Positions 16,747 to 25,357 of a stretch of 58,278 bases of DNA are shown one piece after another. The notes below the pieces were generated by a model that was not told the origin of the DNA, made no database searches, and saw only the letters and a program-made list of their open reading frames with translations. The stretch comes from Micromonospora costi (GTDB lineage: Bacteria; Actinomycetota; Actinomycetes; Mycobacteriales; Micromonosporaceae), in the NCBI RefSeq assembly GCF_003626655.1, contig NZ_RBAN01000013.1, forward strand, positions 1-58,278, written 5' to 3'. The translations under genes were made by a program, and so were the position numbers. The number at the start of each line of letters is the position of its first letter. The first letter of the stretch is position 1.

Positions 16747-16820
16747 CCAGCGACAAGATGATCCGGGAAGTGACGGCGATCTCACACTTTCCGTTCACCT
16801 CCCGGCCGCGTTCGGCGCGG

Positions 16821-17948
16821 TCAGCTCTCGGTCGCGCCGACCTCCCAGCTCGGCACGGCCGTCGCCGCCCCGGTACGCGGACCCGCGTACTCCATGAGGA
16901 CCAGGGCGATGTCGTCGTCGAGGCGGCCGTGCACCCACTCGACCAGCGCGGTCTCCAGCGAGGCCAGCCCGTCGGCGACCGTGCCGTGGCCGAGCAGCCG
17001 CCAGGCCCGGTCGGCCGTCGGGAAGAACTCGCCGTCCCGGCGCGCCTCGCCGAGCCCGTCGGTGAAGAGCAGCAGCCGGTCGCCGGGCTCCAGCCGCTCG
17101 ACGCGGGGCCGGACCACGGGCATGAAGCCGAGAGGGGGTGCCGGCGCCGGCGGTTCGAGCGGGATCACCGCACCCCGGCGCAGCAGCAGCGGCGGCGGGT
17201 GTCCACAGTTGACGATGGTGAGCGTCCCGCCCCGCTCCTCCACGAGCGCCGCGGTCACGAAGTCCTCGTCGCCCACGCTGCGAGCCACCGCCCGGTCCAG
17301 GTCGGCGACGACGGCCCGCAGGTCGGCCCGCTCGAAGGCGACGTGCCGGTAGGTGCCGAGGACGATGCTCGCGAGCCGGACGGCCTCCAGGCCCTTGCCC
17401 CGCACGTCGCCGATGATCATCCGGACGCCGTACGGCGTGTCGATGGCCTCGTACAGGTCGCCGCCGATCTCGGCCGTCGCGGTCGAGGAGATGTACCGCC
17501 CGGCGACCGAGAGCGTGCCCACCTGGGGGCCGAGCGGGCGCAGCACCGCCTGCTGCGCCACCGCCGCGAGCTTGGACAGCTCGGCGATCTGCTCGGCCTG
17601 CCGCTGCCGCACCGACGCCACCGCCGCCGCGATGCCGGTGGCCAGCGCGATACCGGCCACGTTCACGCCGTTGACCAGCGAGACCGACTGGTCGCAGACG
17701 GCGAACGCCGCACCGATCGCAGTGGCCACGACGCCGACGCCGAGGACCACCCGCCAGGACGCCAGCGCGGCGGCCAGGAACGGCGCGGCCACCATCAGGG
17801 CGATGTAGTGGGCGGGCCGCCCGTCCGCCAACTCGACCGACGAGACGATCACGAGCAGGGCGAGAGCCGCGCCGAGACCGGCGCGGGATCCGGGGCTCAG
17901 CGGGCCGCGGCCCGACTGGAAGGGATGCGTGCGTACGAAGGACAGCAT
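16821..17948 (-). CDS. Membrane PP2C/SpoIIE-type serine phosphatase (RsbU-like)
   Basis: 375 residues from ATG 17948 (MLSFVRTHPF); an in-frame upstream start at 18044 would add 32 residues. About four to five transmembrane helices (20-130) precede a short linker, KLAAVAQQAVLRPLGP. The SpoIIE phosphatase domain (about 165-365) has the metal-binding motifs GGDLYEA, GDVRGKG, LLLFTDGLGEAR and DDDIALVLM. Enzymes of this class dephosphorylate anti-anti-sigma factors in partner-switching pathways. No sigma-factor regulator is adjacent. There is no sensor domain beyond the membrane part. Confidence 0.88.
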   Translation of the reverse strand: MLSFVRTHPFQSGRGPLSPGSRAGLGAALALLVIVSSVELADGRPAHYIALMVAAPFLAAALASWRVVLGVGVVATAIGAAFAVCDQSVSLVNGVNVAGIALATGIAAAVASVRQRQAEQIAELSKLAAVAQQAVLRPLGPQVGTLSVAGRYISSTATAEIGGDLYEAIDTPYGVRMIIGDVRGKGLEAVRLASIVLGTYRHVAFERADLRAVVADLDRAVARSVGDEDFVTAALVEERGGTLTIVNCGHPPPLLLRRGAVIPLEPPAPAPPLGFMPVVRPRVERLEPGDRLLLFTDGLGEARRDGEFFPTADRAWRLLGHGTVADGLASLETALVEWVHGRLDDDIALVLMEYAGPRTGAATAVPSWEVGATES

Positions 17949-18048
17949 GCCTGATGGACGTGAACGGGTGAATGAACCTGGCCCGTCGTCCGATGAGGTT
18001 CTGCCCGGCCGGTTCGCGACGCGGACCGGATCGCCGTGCGGCATCCGT

Positions 18049-18687
18049 TCAGCCGAGCACCTCGTACCGTACGGTCAGCGCGCCCACGTCCAGTGAGGCG
18101 ATGCTGGCGAACGCGGCCCGGGACAGGTCGAGGCAGCGGCCGTCGATGAACGGGCCCCGATCGTTGATGCGTACCGTGACGGACTTGCCGTTCTCGGGGT
18201 TGGTCACCCGGACCTTCGTGTCGAACGGCAAGGTCTTGTGCGCCGCCGTGAGCGCGTCCGGGTTGAAGTTCTCCCCGTTCGCGGTCAGCTGGCCGTCAGA
18301 GTAGAACGAGGCGCCGCACGAGCCGCTGTCCACGACGGTCGACTTCGGGGTCGTCCTGGTGGCCGACGGCTTCGGGGCGGCGGTCCGCGCCTTGGCCCGC
18401 GACGCGGCCTGCGGGGAGCGCGTGGCGCTCGGGCTGGACGTCGGGCTGGGGCTCGCGCTCGGGCTGGCGCTCAGGCTCGGCGTGGTGGCCGGCGTGCTCG
18501 GCGCGAGCGTGCTCGCGGCGGTGGTGGGCGTGAGGTCGATGGCGACGGGCGCGGAATCCGCCGTACCGGAGGTCAGGTGCACGGCACCGACGGTGCCGCC
18601 GACGGCCAGCGCGACGCCGACCGCCGCGGTCGCCGCGATGCCGGCCGGCGAGAGGTTCCTGCGGGTACGGGAGTGCCTACCAGCCAC
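18049..18687 (-). CDS. RlpA-like double-psi beta-barrel secreted protein
   Basis: 212 residues from GTG 18687, behind AAAGGA. An N-terminal signal or anchor segment (about 14-38, AGIAATAAVGVALAVGG) leads into a Ser/Thr/Pro-rich stalk (SASPSASPSPTSSPS). The C-terminal ~90 residues form the RlpA/DPBB domain with ASFYSDGQLTANGE, LPFDTKVRVTNPENGKSV and RINDRGPFIDGRCLDLS. The DRGPF...LDLS motif with its aspartate is conserved in lytic members. It acts outside the membrane on glycan strands or as a wall-binding factor; enzymatic activity is not certain from sequence. Confidence 0.87.
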   Translation of the reverse strand: MAGRHSRTRRNLSPAGIAATAAVGVALAVGGTVGAVHLTSGTADSAPVAIDLTPTTAASTLAPSTPATTPSLSASPSASPSPTSSPSATRSPQAASRAKARTAAPKPSATRTTPKSTVVDSGSCGASFYSDGQLTANGENFNPDALTAAHKTLPFDTKVRVTNPENGKSVTVRINDRGPFIDGRCLDLSRAAFASIASLDVGALTVRYEVLG

Positions 18688-18871
18688 CAGCCCTGTCCTT
18701 TCGTCGCTGAACAAGCCGGGTGGGACCGTAACGAGAGAGGTACTTCCGAAGTCAACGTGATCATTGTGGTACGTCCGCATTTGCTCGCATACGTGTAGCC
18801 GATCATCCGATCCTTGATCAGCCGGCCGGCCCGGTTGCCCGCGGCGTGCCCCGTGGGCCCAGGATGGGTGG

Positions 18872-19423
18872 ATGCCCGCTGAGCTGAGGGAACGTCTGGT
18901 CGAGCTGCTCCGGTGGATCGACCCCGGGCCGGCCGCGACCCACCTGGTCAGCGACATCTCCGGCTGGTGGCGGGACCCGGAGGTGCTGGCCGCGCTCGGC
19001 CCGGCCCTCGTGGAGCCGTTCCGCGCGGCGCGACCCACCGTGGTGGTCGCGCCGGCGGTCACCGGCCTGCTCGTCGGCCCGCTGGCCGCCACGGCGCTCG
19101 GCGTGGGGTTCGTACCCGCGCACAAGCCCGGCGACGGACGGCTGCCCGCCGGCCCGCTCACCTGGGCGCAGAGCCCACCCGACTTTCGGGGACGCCGCGT
19201 CGACCTGGCCGTACGGGAACGACACCTCGGCCCCGGCGACCGGGTGCTGGTCGTGGACGACTGGGTGGCGACCGGCGCCCAGGTGCGTGCCCTCTACGAC
19301 ATCTGCGCGGCACGCGGCGCCGAACCGGTCGGCACGGCGGCCGTGGCCGTCGACTGCCCTCCCGAGGTCGCCGCCAACCTGCGGATCCGCGGCCTGCTGA
19401 CGGGGACCGACCTGCACGGTTGA
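18872..19423 (+). CDS. Phosphoribosyltransferase family protein
   Basis: 183 residues. The PRPP-binding loop appears as DRVLVVDDWVATGAQV (about 128-143), the hallmark of type I phosphoribosyltransferases. VVVAPAVTGLLVGPLAATALG supplies the usual pyrophosphate-loop strand near 66-86. The overall layout resembles adenine phosphoribosyltransferase, but the hood differs and the base cannot be assigned. It is probably a single gene; a convergent hydrolase gene ends 25 bases away. Confidence 0.85.
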   Translation: MPAELRERLVELLRWIDPGPAATHLVSDISGWWRDPEVLAALGPALVEPFRAARPTVVVAPAVTGLLVGPLAATALGVGFVPAHKPGDGRLPAGPLTWAQSPPDFRGRRVDLAVRERHLGPGDRVLVVDDWVATGAQVRALYDICAARGAEPVGTAAVAVDCPPEVAANLRIRGLLTGTDLHG

Positions 19424-19448
19424 CCGCGAGGACGGTCGAGGGGCGGCG

Positions 19449-19979
19449 CTAGCCAGCGCAGATGATCTGCGCGAACTCCTCGATGCCGGTGCACACCCGG
19501 CCCAGCGCCTCCGCGGACCGGGCCAGCGGGCCCGTCAGCATCAGCGAATGGTCGGCCTCCTGGATCTCCACGAGGTGCGGGGTGAGCCGGCGGGCCGCCG
19601 AGCCGTCCCAGGACGGATCCGCCGTGCCGCCGACCAGCAGGAACGGCGCCGCGGGCCGGCCGAGCGCGTGGACCACCTCCGGCAGGCGCAGCAGCGGCGT
19701 GAGCCAGACGGCCGGCAGGGCGCGGTCGGCCGCCACGCGTGCCGCGAACGTGCCGAGCGACTTCCCGACGAGCAGGTCGGTCGGGTCGTCCAGGGCCGGG
19801 GAGACCTGGTCGGCCACCCAGGCAGCGGTGCTCTCCGGGCTGAGCCCGGACGGCACCTCCCAGGTGATCTCGTGGACGCCGAATCCGGCGCGGCGCAGCG
19901 CCTCGCCCGCGTACGCGAAGAGCGGGGCCCGGGTGTCGTAGCCCTGGCCCGGGATGAGCACCGCACGCCGGTCTGCCAT
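19449..19979 (-). CDS. Small alpha/beta-hydrolase-like protein
   Basis: 176 residues, ATG 19979 behind AGGAGG. The nucleophile elbow appears as LVGKSLGTFAA (Ser about 98). The C-terminal histidine lies in EADHSLM after LLVGGTADPSWDG, which carries the acid residue. These suggest a Ser-Asp-His triad. The N-terminus AVLIPGQGYDTRAPLFAYAGEAL matches small actinobacterial alpha/beta hydrolases. Substrate unknown. The longer in-frame extension upstream is antisense to the ASCH gene. Confidence 0.82.
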   Translation of the reverse strand: MADRRAVLIPGQGYDTRAPLFAYAGEALRRAGFGVHEITWEVPSGLSPESTAAWVADQVSPALDDPTDLLVGKSLGTFAARVAADRALPAVWLTPLLRLPEVVHALGRPAAPFLLVGGTADPSWDGSAARRLTPHLVEIQEADHSLMLTGPLARSAEALGRVCTGIEEFAQIICAG

Positions 19980-20111
19980 GGTCGCCTCCTGCCTCGCCGT
20001 GTGCCCCGGGTCACCGTAACCCGGCCCGTACCGCGGTCGGGGGCGCCTGCGACCGGCGCCCGCGGCGAAAAGCGGCGGCGTCGCGCTTGCCGCTCGCCTA
20101 GCCTCGGCAGG

Positions 20112-20528
20112 ATGTGGCCTCGGATCGGTGGACTGCGCACGCTCGCCCTCGGCACCCCCGGTGAGCTGCGGAGCACCCTGAACTCCCTGGTGCTGGCTGG
20201 CGTGAAGACCGCGACCGCCGGGCTGCGCGGCGAGTACGCCACGGAGGGCGAGGAGCTGGAACACGTCGGCGAGCGGCTGGTCCTCGTGGACGACGACGAC
20301 CACCTGGTGGGCGTCGTGGAGGTCACGGGCGTCGAGGTGGTCCGCTTCGCGGACGTGACCTGGGACTTCGCCCGCTCGGAGGGCGAGGGGGACCGGTCGA
20401 TCGACGACTGGCGCACCGGCCACGCCGCCTACTGGGCGCGCGTGGGCACCCCGGTCAGCGACGAGACCGAGGTCGTCTGCCTGCGTTTCCGCCTGCTGCC
20501 CACCGACGACGGTGTGATCGGCACCTGA
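20112..20528 (+). CDS. ASCH domain protein
   Basis: 138 residues from ATG 20112. ASCH signatures: LALGTPGELRSTLNSLVLAG, VKTATAGLRGEY near 32-43, VLVDDDDHLVGVVEVTGVEVVRF, and the TWDFARSEGEGDRSIDDWRTGH block. ASCH folds bind RNA or act on modified nucleosides; some have amidohydrolase activity. Divergent from the hydrolase gene, with ~130 bases between. The exact role is unknown. Confidence 0.88.
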   Translation: MWPRIGGLRTLALGTPGELRSTLNSLVLAGVKTATAGLRGEYATEGEELEHVGERLVLVDDDDHLVGVVEVTGVEVVRFADVTWDFARSEGEGDRSIDDWRTGHAAYWARVGTPVSDETEVVCLRFRLLPTDDGVIGT

Positions 20529-20610
20529 GGCGGCCCGGTGCCACGTGAAGGCTCGGCGCGGCCTCAGGCGTGGGGCGCGGGCGGAGGGCGCGGGCGTTCG
20601 GCGCCCGCCG

Positions 20611-21489
20611 TCAGCGACGCAGCTCGGGGAGCAGCCGGGTGGCCACGTCCGCGAGGACGTCCTCGTCCCCCGCGTACCAGCTGCTGGCGCGGGGCCAGTG
20701 GGTGACCACGTCGGTGAAGCCGAGGTCGGCGGCCCGGCCGACCTGGTCGGCGAAGAACTGGGCGCTGTTCAGCGAGAAGTCCGGGGCCGAGTCCAGGGAG
20801 AGGTAGCGGTCCAGCGTGGCCGGGTCACGGCCGGTCACGGCCAGCGTCCGGTCCAGTCGGGTCGTGAGCTCGGCGACGCCGGCCCACCAGCTCTCCAGGT
20901 CGTCGCCGCCGGTGCCGGTCGTGACCCAGCCCTGACCGAAGCGGCTCACGAGCCGCATCGAGCGGGGCCCGTTCGCGGCCACCACGAACGGCACCCGGGG
21001 CGTCTGCACGCAGCCGGGGTTGCTCCGGGCGTCGACCGAGGCATACCACTCGCCGCGCCAGGTCGTGCCGTCCTGGCGCAGCACCAGGTCGAGCAGCTCG
21101 GTGAACTCCGTGAACCGATCCACCCGCTGGCGGGGCGGCAGCGTCTCGCCGCCGAGGACCGTCGCGTCGAACCCGATGCCGCCGGCCCCGATGCCGAGCA
21201 GCACACGGCCCGCGGAGACGTCGTCCAGTGCGGTGATCTGCCGGGCGAACGCGGCCGGGTGGCGGAAGTTGGGCGACGCGACGAGCGTGCCGAGCTTGAT
21301 CCGCGAGGTGACGGTCGCCGCCGCGGTGAGCGTGGTCATCGAGTCGAACCAGGGGCCGTCGACCAGGTCGCGCCAGCCGAGGTGGTCGTACGTCCAGGCG
21401 TGGTCGAAGCCCCACTCCTCCGCCAGCCGCCAGCGCCGCTGCGACTCGGCCCAGCGCTGGTCGGGGAGGATCACGATGCCAATCCGCAT
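20611..21489 (-). CDS. LLM-class F420-dependent oxidoreductase
   Basis: 292 residues. TIM-barrel luciferase-like monooxygenase: MRIGIVILPDQRW start, GFDHAWTYDHLGWRD near 27-41, IKLGTLVASPNFRHPAAFARQ near 64-84, and the GRVLLGIGAGGIGFDA segment that borders the flavin site. Actinobacterial members mostly use F420. Substrate unknown. It is divergent from the padR gene; the two starts are ~80 bases apart. Confidence 0.88.
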   Translation of the reverse strand: MRIGIVILPDQRWAESQRRWRLAEEWGFDHAWTYDHLGWRDLVDGPWFDSMTTLTAAATVTSRIKLGTLVASPNFRHPAAFARQITALDDVSAGRVLLGIGAGGIGFDATVLGGETLPPRQRVDRFTEFTELLDLVLRQDGTTWRGEWYASVDARSNPGCVQTPRVPFVVAANGPRSMRLVSRFGQGWVTTGTGGDDLESWWAGVAELTTRLDRTLAVTGRDPATLDRYLSLDSAPDFSLNSAQFFADQVGRAADLGFTDVVTHWPRASSWYAGDEDVLADVATRLLPELRR

Positions 21490-21522
21490 GATCGCAGCCT
21501 AGCCGTACGCCCCGACAGGGCC

Positions 21523-21552
21523 TTGACCATGTATCGATCATCGACATATGGT
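21523..21552 (+). promoter_or_regulatory. padR promoter with PadR-type operator
   Basis: TTGACC (21523-21528) and TATGGT (21547-21552) are 18 bases apart and form a plausible -35/-10 pair. Between them lies ATGTATCGATCATCGACAT (21529-21547), an imperfect dyad centred on TCGATCATCGA. Its ATGT and ACAT ends are typical of PadR operators. Binding there would block the promoter, so negative autoregulation is inferred. Confidence 0.6.
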
Positions 21553-21567
21553 CCGGGTGTGGCACCG

Positions 21568-21888
21568 ATGCGCGAGCCGACGTTCCTGATCCTCACCGCG
21601 CTCGCGGGCGGGCCACGGCACGGCTACGGCATCATCCGCGAGGTCACCACGCTCTCCGAGGGTCGCGTGACCCTGCTGCCCGGCACCCTCTACACCGCGC
21701 TGGACCGATTGACCGCGCAGGGCCACGTCGCCCACGACCGGGACGAGACCGTCGACGGGCGGCTGCGCCGCTACTACCGGCTCACACCCGACGGGCGACG
21801 GGCACTCGAAGTCGAAACGGTCCGACTCCGCCAGCTCGCCACCGCCGCCGAGACCCGACTGGGCGCCCTCCGCCCGCGTACCGCCTGA
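21568..21888 (+). CDS. PadR-family transcriptional repressor
   Basis: 106 residues from ATG 21568 (MREPTFLILTALAGGPRHGYGI). Winged-helix domain with the family motif LLPGTLYTALDRLTAQGHV and the wing RYYRLTPDGRRALEVE. It is the short PadR type, with the C-terminal dimerisation helix reduced to about 20 residues. GTG 21559 is in frame and lies where transcription would start, so a leaderless product three residues longer is possible. The next gene, a membrane protein, starts 26 bases downstream and is its probable co-regulated target. Confidence 0.92.
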   Translation: MREPTFLILTALAGGPRHGYGIIREVTTLSEGRVTLLPGTLYTALDRLTAQGHVAHDRDETVDGRLRRYYRLTPDGRRALEVETVRLRQLATAAETRLGALRPRTA

Positions 21889-21914
21889 CCCCGCGCCCAG
21901 ACGAAGGGACGGCC

Positions 21915-23018
21915 ATGCCGCCGACCGGCGACCCCCTCGCCCGCCGCTACCGGCGGCTGCTGCTCGGCTACCCCCGCGCCTGGCGGCGTGCCCGGTCCGA
22001 GGAGATGGTGGCCGTGCTGCTCGACGCAGCCGCGCCGGGGCGTACCCGTCCGACGGTCCGCGAAGCGGTCAACCTGCTCCGGCACGGGCTGCGCGCCCGG
22101 CTCGGCCGGCCGGACAGTCGCAGCGTGGTCGCCTGGGCCGCGCTCGCCGCCGTCATCTGCGGCCTGTTCAGCGCCGCGCTCGCCACCTGGGTCGCCTGGC
22201 AGACCGCCCGGCCGCTGCCCGGCCGCGCGGAGACGGCCGCGCTCGTCGCCGAGGTCCTGCCCGGGTACGACCTCGGCAACGTCCAGCCCGGGTCCGCGCT
22301 CTTCACCTTCTACACCCAACCGTTGCGTCCGCGGAATCTGGACTCGCTGCTGCTCGGCGACGGCGGCGAGTACCAGCAGGGCGCCACCGTGGCCGGCGCG
22401 ACGGGCCGCCCACCGGCCTCCCAACAGGAGATGCTCGCGCTCGCGCAACGCCGGCTCGGGGAGACCGGCTGGCGGGTGTACGCACCGCACGTCGTCCCCG
22501 AGGTGACCTGCACCGCCAACGGCTGCACCCCGACCGGCGGCCCGAGCGACGTGAGCCTCGCTGCCCGCCGCGGTGACACCGGTCTCCAACTGTGGCTGCC
22601 CGGCAAGCCGTCGATCGACAACACGTACCTCACGGTGAGCCTGTCGCGCCCCGCCCCACCCGCCGCGCTGCCCGCCGGGATCGCCGCCGGTCTGCTCGGC
22701 GCCGTCGCCGGCTGGTTCGTGTTCGGGTGGGCCAGCCGGCGTACGACACGCCCGCACCCCGCCGCCAACGGCGTCATCGTCCTCTACGCGTTCACCATGC
22801 TGCTCTGGTGCGCGCCGGTCGTGCTGGCCGCGCCGTCGTTGCTCCGGCACCACCGCGACGAGCCGCACCCGGTGTGGCACCCGCTGTGGGAGTGGCTCGG
22901 CCAGCCCGGCCTCTCGCTCTTCTTCGTGGTCGGGGCGCTCTGTGCGCTGAGCGGGCTCGTGCTCGCCACCGCGCCCCGGCGCGACACCGACCCCCTACGC
23001 AGCACGGCCGTCGGCTGA
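21915..23018 (+). CDS. Membrane protein co-transcribed with padR
   Basis: 367 residues. The N-terminal segment RRYRRLLLGYPRAWRRARSEEMVAVLLDAA is the cytoplasmic prefix often seen in PadR-linked actinobacterial membrane proteins. One helix at about 75-95 is followed by an extracytoplasmic region of ~150 residues with a Cys pair (EVTCTANGCTPTGG). Three more helices (about 252-278, 287-308, 332-352) complete it. It has no catalytic motif and no ABC partner gene. Function unknown; the pair looks like a PadR-controlled membrane stress or export module. Confidence 0.8.
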   Translation: MPPTGDPLARRYRRLLLGYPRAWRRARSEEMVAVLLDAAAPGRTRPTVREAVNLLRHGLRARLGRPDSRSVVAWAALAAVICGLFSAALATWVAWQTARPLPGRAETAALVAEVLPGYDLGNVQPGSALFTFYTQPLRPRNLDSLLLGDGGEYQQGATVAGATGRPPASQQEMLALAQRRLGETGWRVYAPHVVPEVTCTANGCTPTGGPSDVSLAARRGDTGLQLWLPGKPSIDNTYLTVSLSRPAPPAALPAGIAAGLLGAVAGWFVFGWASRRTTRPHPAANGVIVLYAFTMLLWCAPVVLAAPSLLRHHRDEPHPVWHPLWEWLGQPGLSLFFVVGALCALSGLVLATAPRRDTDPLRSTAVG

Positions 23019-23064
23019 CGAGAATCCGGTGGGCCGGGCGGGGAGCGGACACTATGGTGGCGCG

Positions 23065-23556
23065 ATGCCCGAACTCCAGCGACTCGCTGCCCACCACGCC
23101 GCCGCGTTGCTCGACTTCGAGCGGCAGAACCGGGCGTTCTTCGCGCGGTCCGTGCCGGACCGGGGCGACGACTACTTCACCGGGTTCGCCGCACGGCACG
23201 CCGAACTGCTCGCGGAACAGGCCGCCGGCCTGCTCCACTTCCACGTCCTGGTCGACGACGACGGCTCGGTGCTGGGGCGGTTCAACCTCGTCGACGTCCA
23301 CGACGGCGTCGCGGACCTGGGCTTCCGGATCGCCGAGCACGCGACCGGCCGGGGCGTGGCCACCGACGCCGTCAACCGGGTCTGCGCGCTGGCCCGCGAT
23401 GCATACGGGCTGCGCCGGCTCTTCGCGTCCGCGGCGCTGCGCAACACCGGCTCGCTGGGCGTGCTCCGGCGTACCGGGTTCGTGCCGGTCGGCGAGGTCG
23501 TGCTCAGCGGTCAACCGGGCCTCAGGCACGTCCGCGAGCTGACGGACGGCGCCTGA
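23065..23556 (+). CDS. GNAT-family N-acetyltransferase
   Basis: 163 residues from ATG 23065. RimJ/RimL-like acetyltransferase: the LGFRIAEHATGRGVATDAVNRV segment (about 90-111) is the acetyl-CoA pyrophosphate loop (R/Q-x-x-G-x-G/A form). NTGSLGVLRRTGFVPVGE is motif B. Substrate unknown; ribosomal-protein or small-molecule amines are typical for the class. Confidence 0.88.
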   Translation: MPELQRLAAHHAAALLDFERQNRAFFARSVPDRGDDYFTGFAARHAELLAEQAAGLLHFHVLVDDDGSVLGRFNLVDVHDGVADLGFRIAEHATGRGVATDAVNRVCALARDAYGLRRLFASAALRNTGSLGVLRRTGFVPVGEVVLSGQPGLRHVRELTDGA

Positions 23557-23598
23557 CTCCCGCAGCCGCCGTCCGTCCACCTCCGGGCTGGGAACCCG

Positions 23599-24183
23599 TC
23601 ACCCGTCCTCGCGGATGCGGGCGTGCAGATGCATGTCGTGCCGGCCGTCCGAGTGGACGGCGTCGCTGCGTTTCGTGCCCTCCAGGACGAACCCGGCCTT
23701 GACCGCCACCCGGCAGGACGCGTGGTTACGGGTCGAATGATCCAGGTACAGCCGGTGGAAGCCTGCCTCCCCGAACGCCCACACGCTCAGGGCCGCCAGC
23801 GCCCGGGGGGCCACGCCGGCGCCGCGGGCGGCCGGCAGCACCCAGTACGAGCACCCGGCCACACCGTCGTCGAGGTTCATGCTGCCCATGGCGATGCGTC
23901 CCAGCACCGCACCACCGCCGGTCACGGCCCAGCTGGCCCCCGTCTCCTGCTCCCAGGCCCGGCGGTACTGGTCGAACCACTCATGGACCTGCTCCTCTGA
24001 CCCGGGCTGCCGGGTGTGCCAGTGCTGGATGTCGGGGTCCCGGTACGCGGCGAGGAAGATGGCCGCGTCGGACGGCTCCCACGGCCGCAGGAGCAGGCCA
24101 CCCTCGGCGGAGAGCAACGGCTGGGGACGGGCGGCGAGGGCACCGGCGGGAATGGCGGGTGCCGTCGACAGCGAATATCTCAC
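23599..24183 (-). CDS. GNAT-family N-acetyltransferase
   Basis: 194 residues, GTG start. RimJ/RimL-type fold: LLLRPWEPSDAAIFLAAYRD near 31-50, YWVLPAARGAGVAPRALAAL as the acetyl-CoA loop near 117-136, and NHASCRVAVKAGFVLEGTKRS. It is convergent with the other GNAT gene but only distantly similar to it, so not a recent duplicate. It is divergent from the VOC gene with ~40 bases between starts. Substrate unknown. Confidence 0.87.
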   Translation of the reverse strand: MRYSLSTAPAIPAGALAARPQPLLSAEGGLLLRPWEPSDAAIFLAAYRDPDIQHWHTRQPGSEEQVHEWFDQYRRAWEQETGASWAVTGGGAVLGRIAMGSMNLDDGVAGCSYWVLPAARGAGVAPRALAALSVWAFGEAGFHRLYLDHSTRNHASCRVAVKAGFVLEGTKRSDAVHSDGRHDMHLHARIREDG

Positions 24184-24221
24184 GGGCCCATCCTTCCCAA
24201 GATTTCCCTAGGATGGAACGC

Positions 24222-24608
24222 ATGTTCGACACGGCACTGGTCAACCTCTACACGAAGGACATCGAAGCGGGCATCCGCTTCTACCGTGACCTGCTCGGGT
24301 TCACCGAGACGTTCCGGACCCCCACCGAGGGCGTGCCGGAGCACATCGAACTCCGGCTCGGCGGGTTCACCGTCGGGCTCGGCACCGTCGAGGCCGCGAG
24401 AAGGGTCCACGGCGTGGAGGCCGAGCCGGGCCGGCCCACCATGGCCCTGGTCGTCTGGGCACATGACGTGGACGAGGCCTACGACAGGCTGGTCGCGGCC
24501 GGCGTACCCGCCGTCCAACCGCCGCACGACACCGGCAACAACAACCGGAACGCGCTGCTGCGCGACCCGGACGGCAACCTCGTGGAGATCGTCTCCAAGG
24601 TCGGATAG
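24222..24608 (+). CDS. VOC-family (glyoxalase/dioxygenase fold) protein
   Basis: 128 residues from ATG 24222, chosen because AGGATGG sits 6-12 bases upstream; ATG 24213 is in frame but lacks spacing. One complete betaalphabetabetabeta pair: LVNLYTKDIEAGIRFYRDLL at the start, and the C-terminal NRNALLRDPDGNLVEIVSKV with the usual metal-site glutamate. It could be a glyoxalase-like lyase or a drug-binding protein. The specific activity is not predictable. Confidence 0.87.
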   Translation: MFDTALVNLYTKDIEAGIRFYRDLLGFTETFRTPTEGVPEHIELRLGGFTVGLGTVEAARRVHGVEAEPGRPTMALVVWAHDVDEAYDRLVAAGVPAVQPPHDTGNNNRNALLRDPDGNLVEIVSKVG

Positions 24609-24639
24609 CCAAACGTGCCTGGTCCCCGCGCCTCAGCCG

Positions 24640-24870
24640 CACCGGTGGGAATCGCTGTCGAGCTGGCGGCTGCCCCTGCATGGCCATCAACCCCAGCCAG
24701 CGCTGCTCCCACTCGGGCTGCGTCCGCACCACGAACAGCCCTGCCACGTGAGCGCCGGCGTCGTCATCAATTGCCAGCGCACGGAACCCGACGGGCTCCC
24801 CGCCCTCGTCCCCCGCGCAGCCCGCTATCGAGATGACCATCACCATGGCCGCGCCCAGCAGTCGTCGCAT
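24640..24870 (-). pseudogene. Truncated lipoprotein remnant (PrcB-like)
   Basis: An ATG at 24870 begins a clear lipoprotein signal, MRRLLGAAMVMVISIAGCAG, with lipobox IAGC. About 55 residues follow, including FVVRTQPEWEQRWLGLMAMQ. This resembles the start of the PrcB-type domain (RTQ-EW-xLW). Family-like sequence then stops at about 24640. The same frame continues antisense into the VOC gene with a different composition, and the other frames carry nothing that would complete the domain. I read this as the 5' remnant of a lost lipoprotein gene. Confidence 0.5.
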
Positions 24871-25182
24871 GCCCCCGCCCCAGATCGCCAGACGTGATTG
24901 TCTGGCAGGGGGTCGCCTACGCGCATCAACCGCCCGGCCGAGAGATGGGCGGCTCGGACCTGCGGCGTACACCGCAGCCGGCGCCGCATGGCTACTTGGT
25001 GCCCGATGAGGCCAGGTCGTGTCCGTGCAACTACTTCATGCCCAGTGGGCTCCGTGGTCCGACCGGTCGGGTCCGGGTCTACACACTGTCGAGCTGCCCC
25101 AGATCTGGGACACCCAACCCAAGACCCCGCCCCACCTACCCCGCGCCCCGCCCCGCCTCCCTCCCCGCCCCGCCTCCCTCCC
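24871..25182. other. Gene-poor stretch with C-rich direct repeat
   Basis: Between the lipoprotein remnant and palindromic element B there is no convincing gene. Several overlapping open frames exist but have Arg/Pro/Cys-rich shadow composition. A C-rich tract (about 25145-25184) contains a ~19-base unit, GCCCCGCCTCCCTCC, twice in tandem. A similar C-rich run precedes element C at 43150-43180. Confidence 0.5.
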
Positions 25183-25261
25183 CCGCCGATCATGCAGTTG
25201 TGGTGGTGGATAAAAGGGCTATACAGCAACTAATCGCCAACCATAACTGCATGATCGACGG
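25183..25261. repeat. Intergenic palindromic element B
   Basis: Arms of ~24 bases: left CCGCCGATCATGCAGTTGTGG..., right ...CCATAACTGCATGATCGACGG. They pair with one C-A mismatch, one G-U and one further mismatch. The 29-base centre is AT-richer (ATAAAAGGGCTATACAGC) with a weak GCT...AGC hairpin. The arm motif GATCATGCAGTTGTGG is close to GATCATGAAGTTATTG of element C, so the two are one family. Confidence 0.85.
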
Positions 25262-25357
25262 GTAGGGGCCGCCCTGGCGGCGCTCGCCGTAACCGCCGGG
25301 ATATCTGCACTGACCACTGACAGTTGGTGTCAGCGGAGCGGCCTTAGCCTCCTGCGC

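Noticed and set aside
25145..25184. C-rich tandem repeat as a CRISPR or origin iteron
   Set aside because: Only two units, no spacers and no replication gene nearby.
24871..25260. Overlapping open frames on both strands between the lipoprotein remnant and the DUF1579-like gene
   Set aside because: No ribosome-binding sites, biased Arg/Pro/Cys composition, no recognisable motif. The frames run through palindromic element B.
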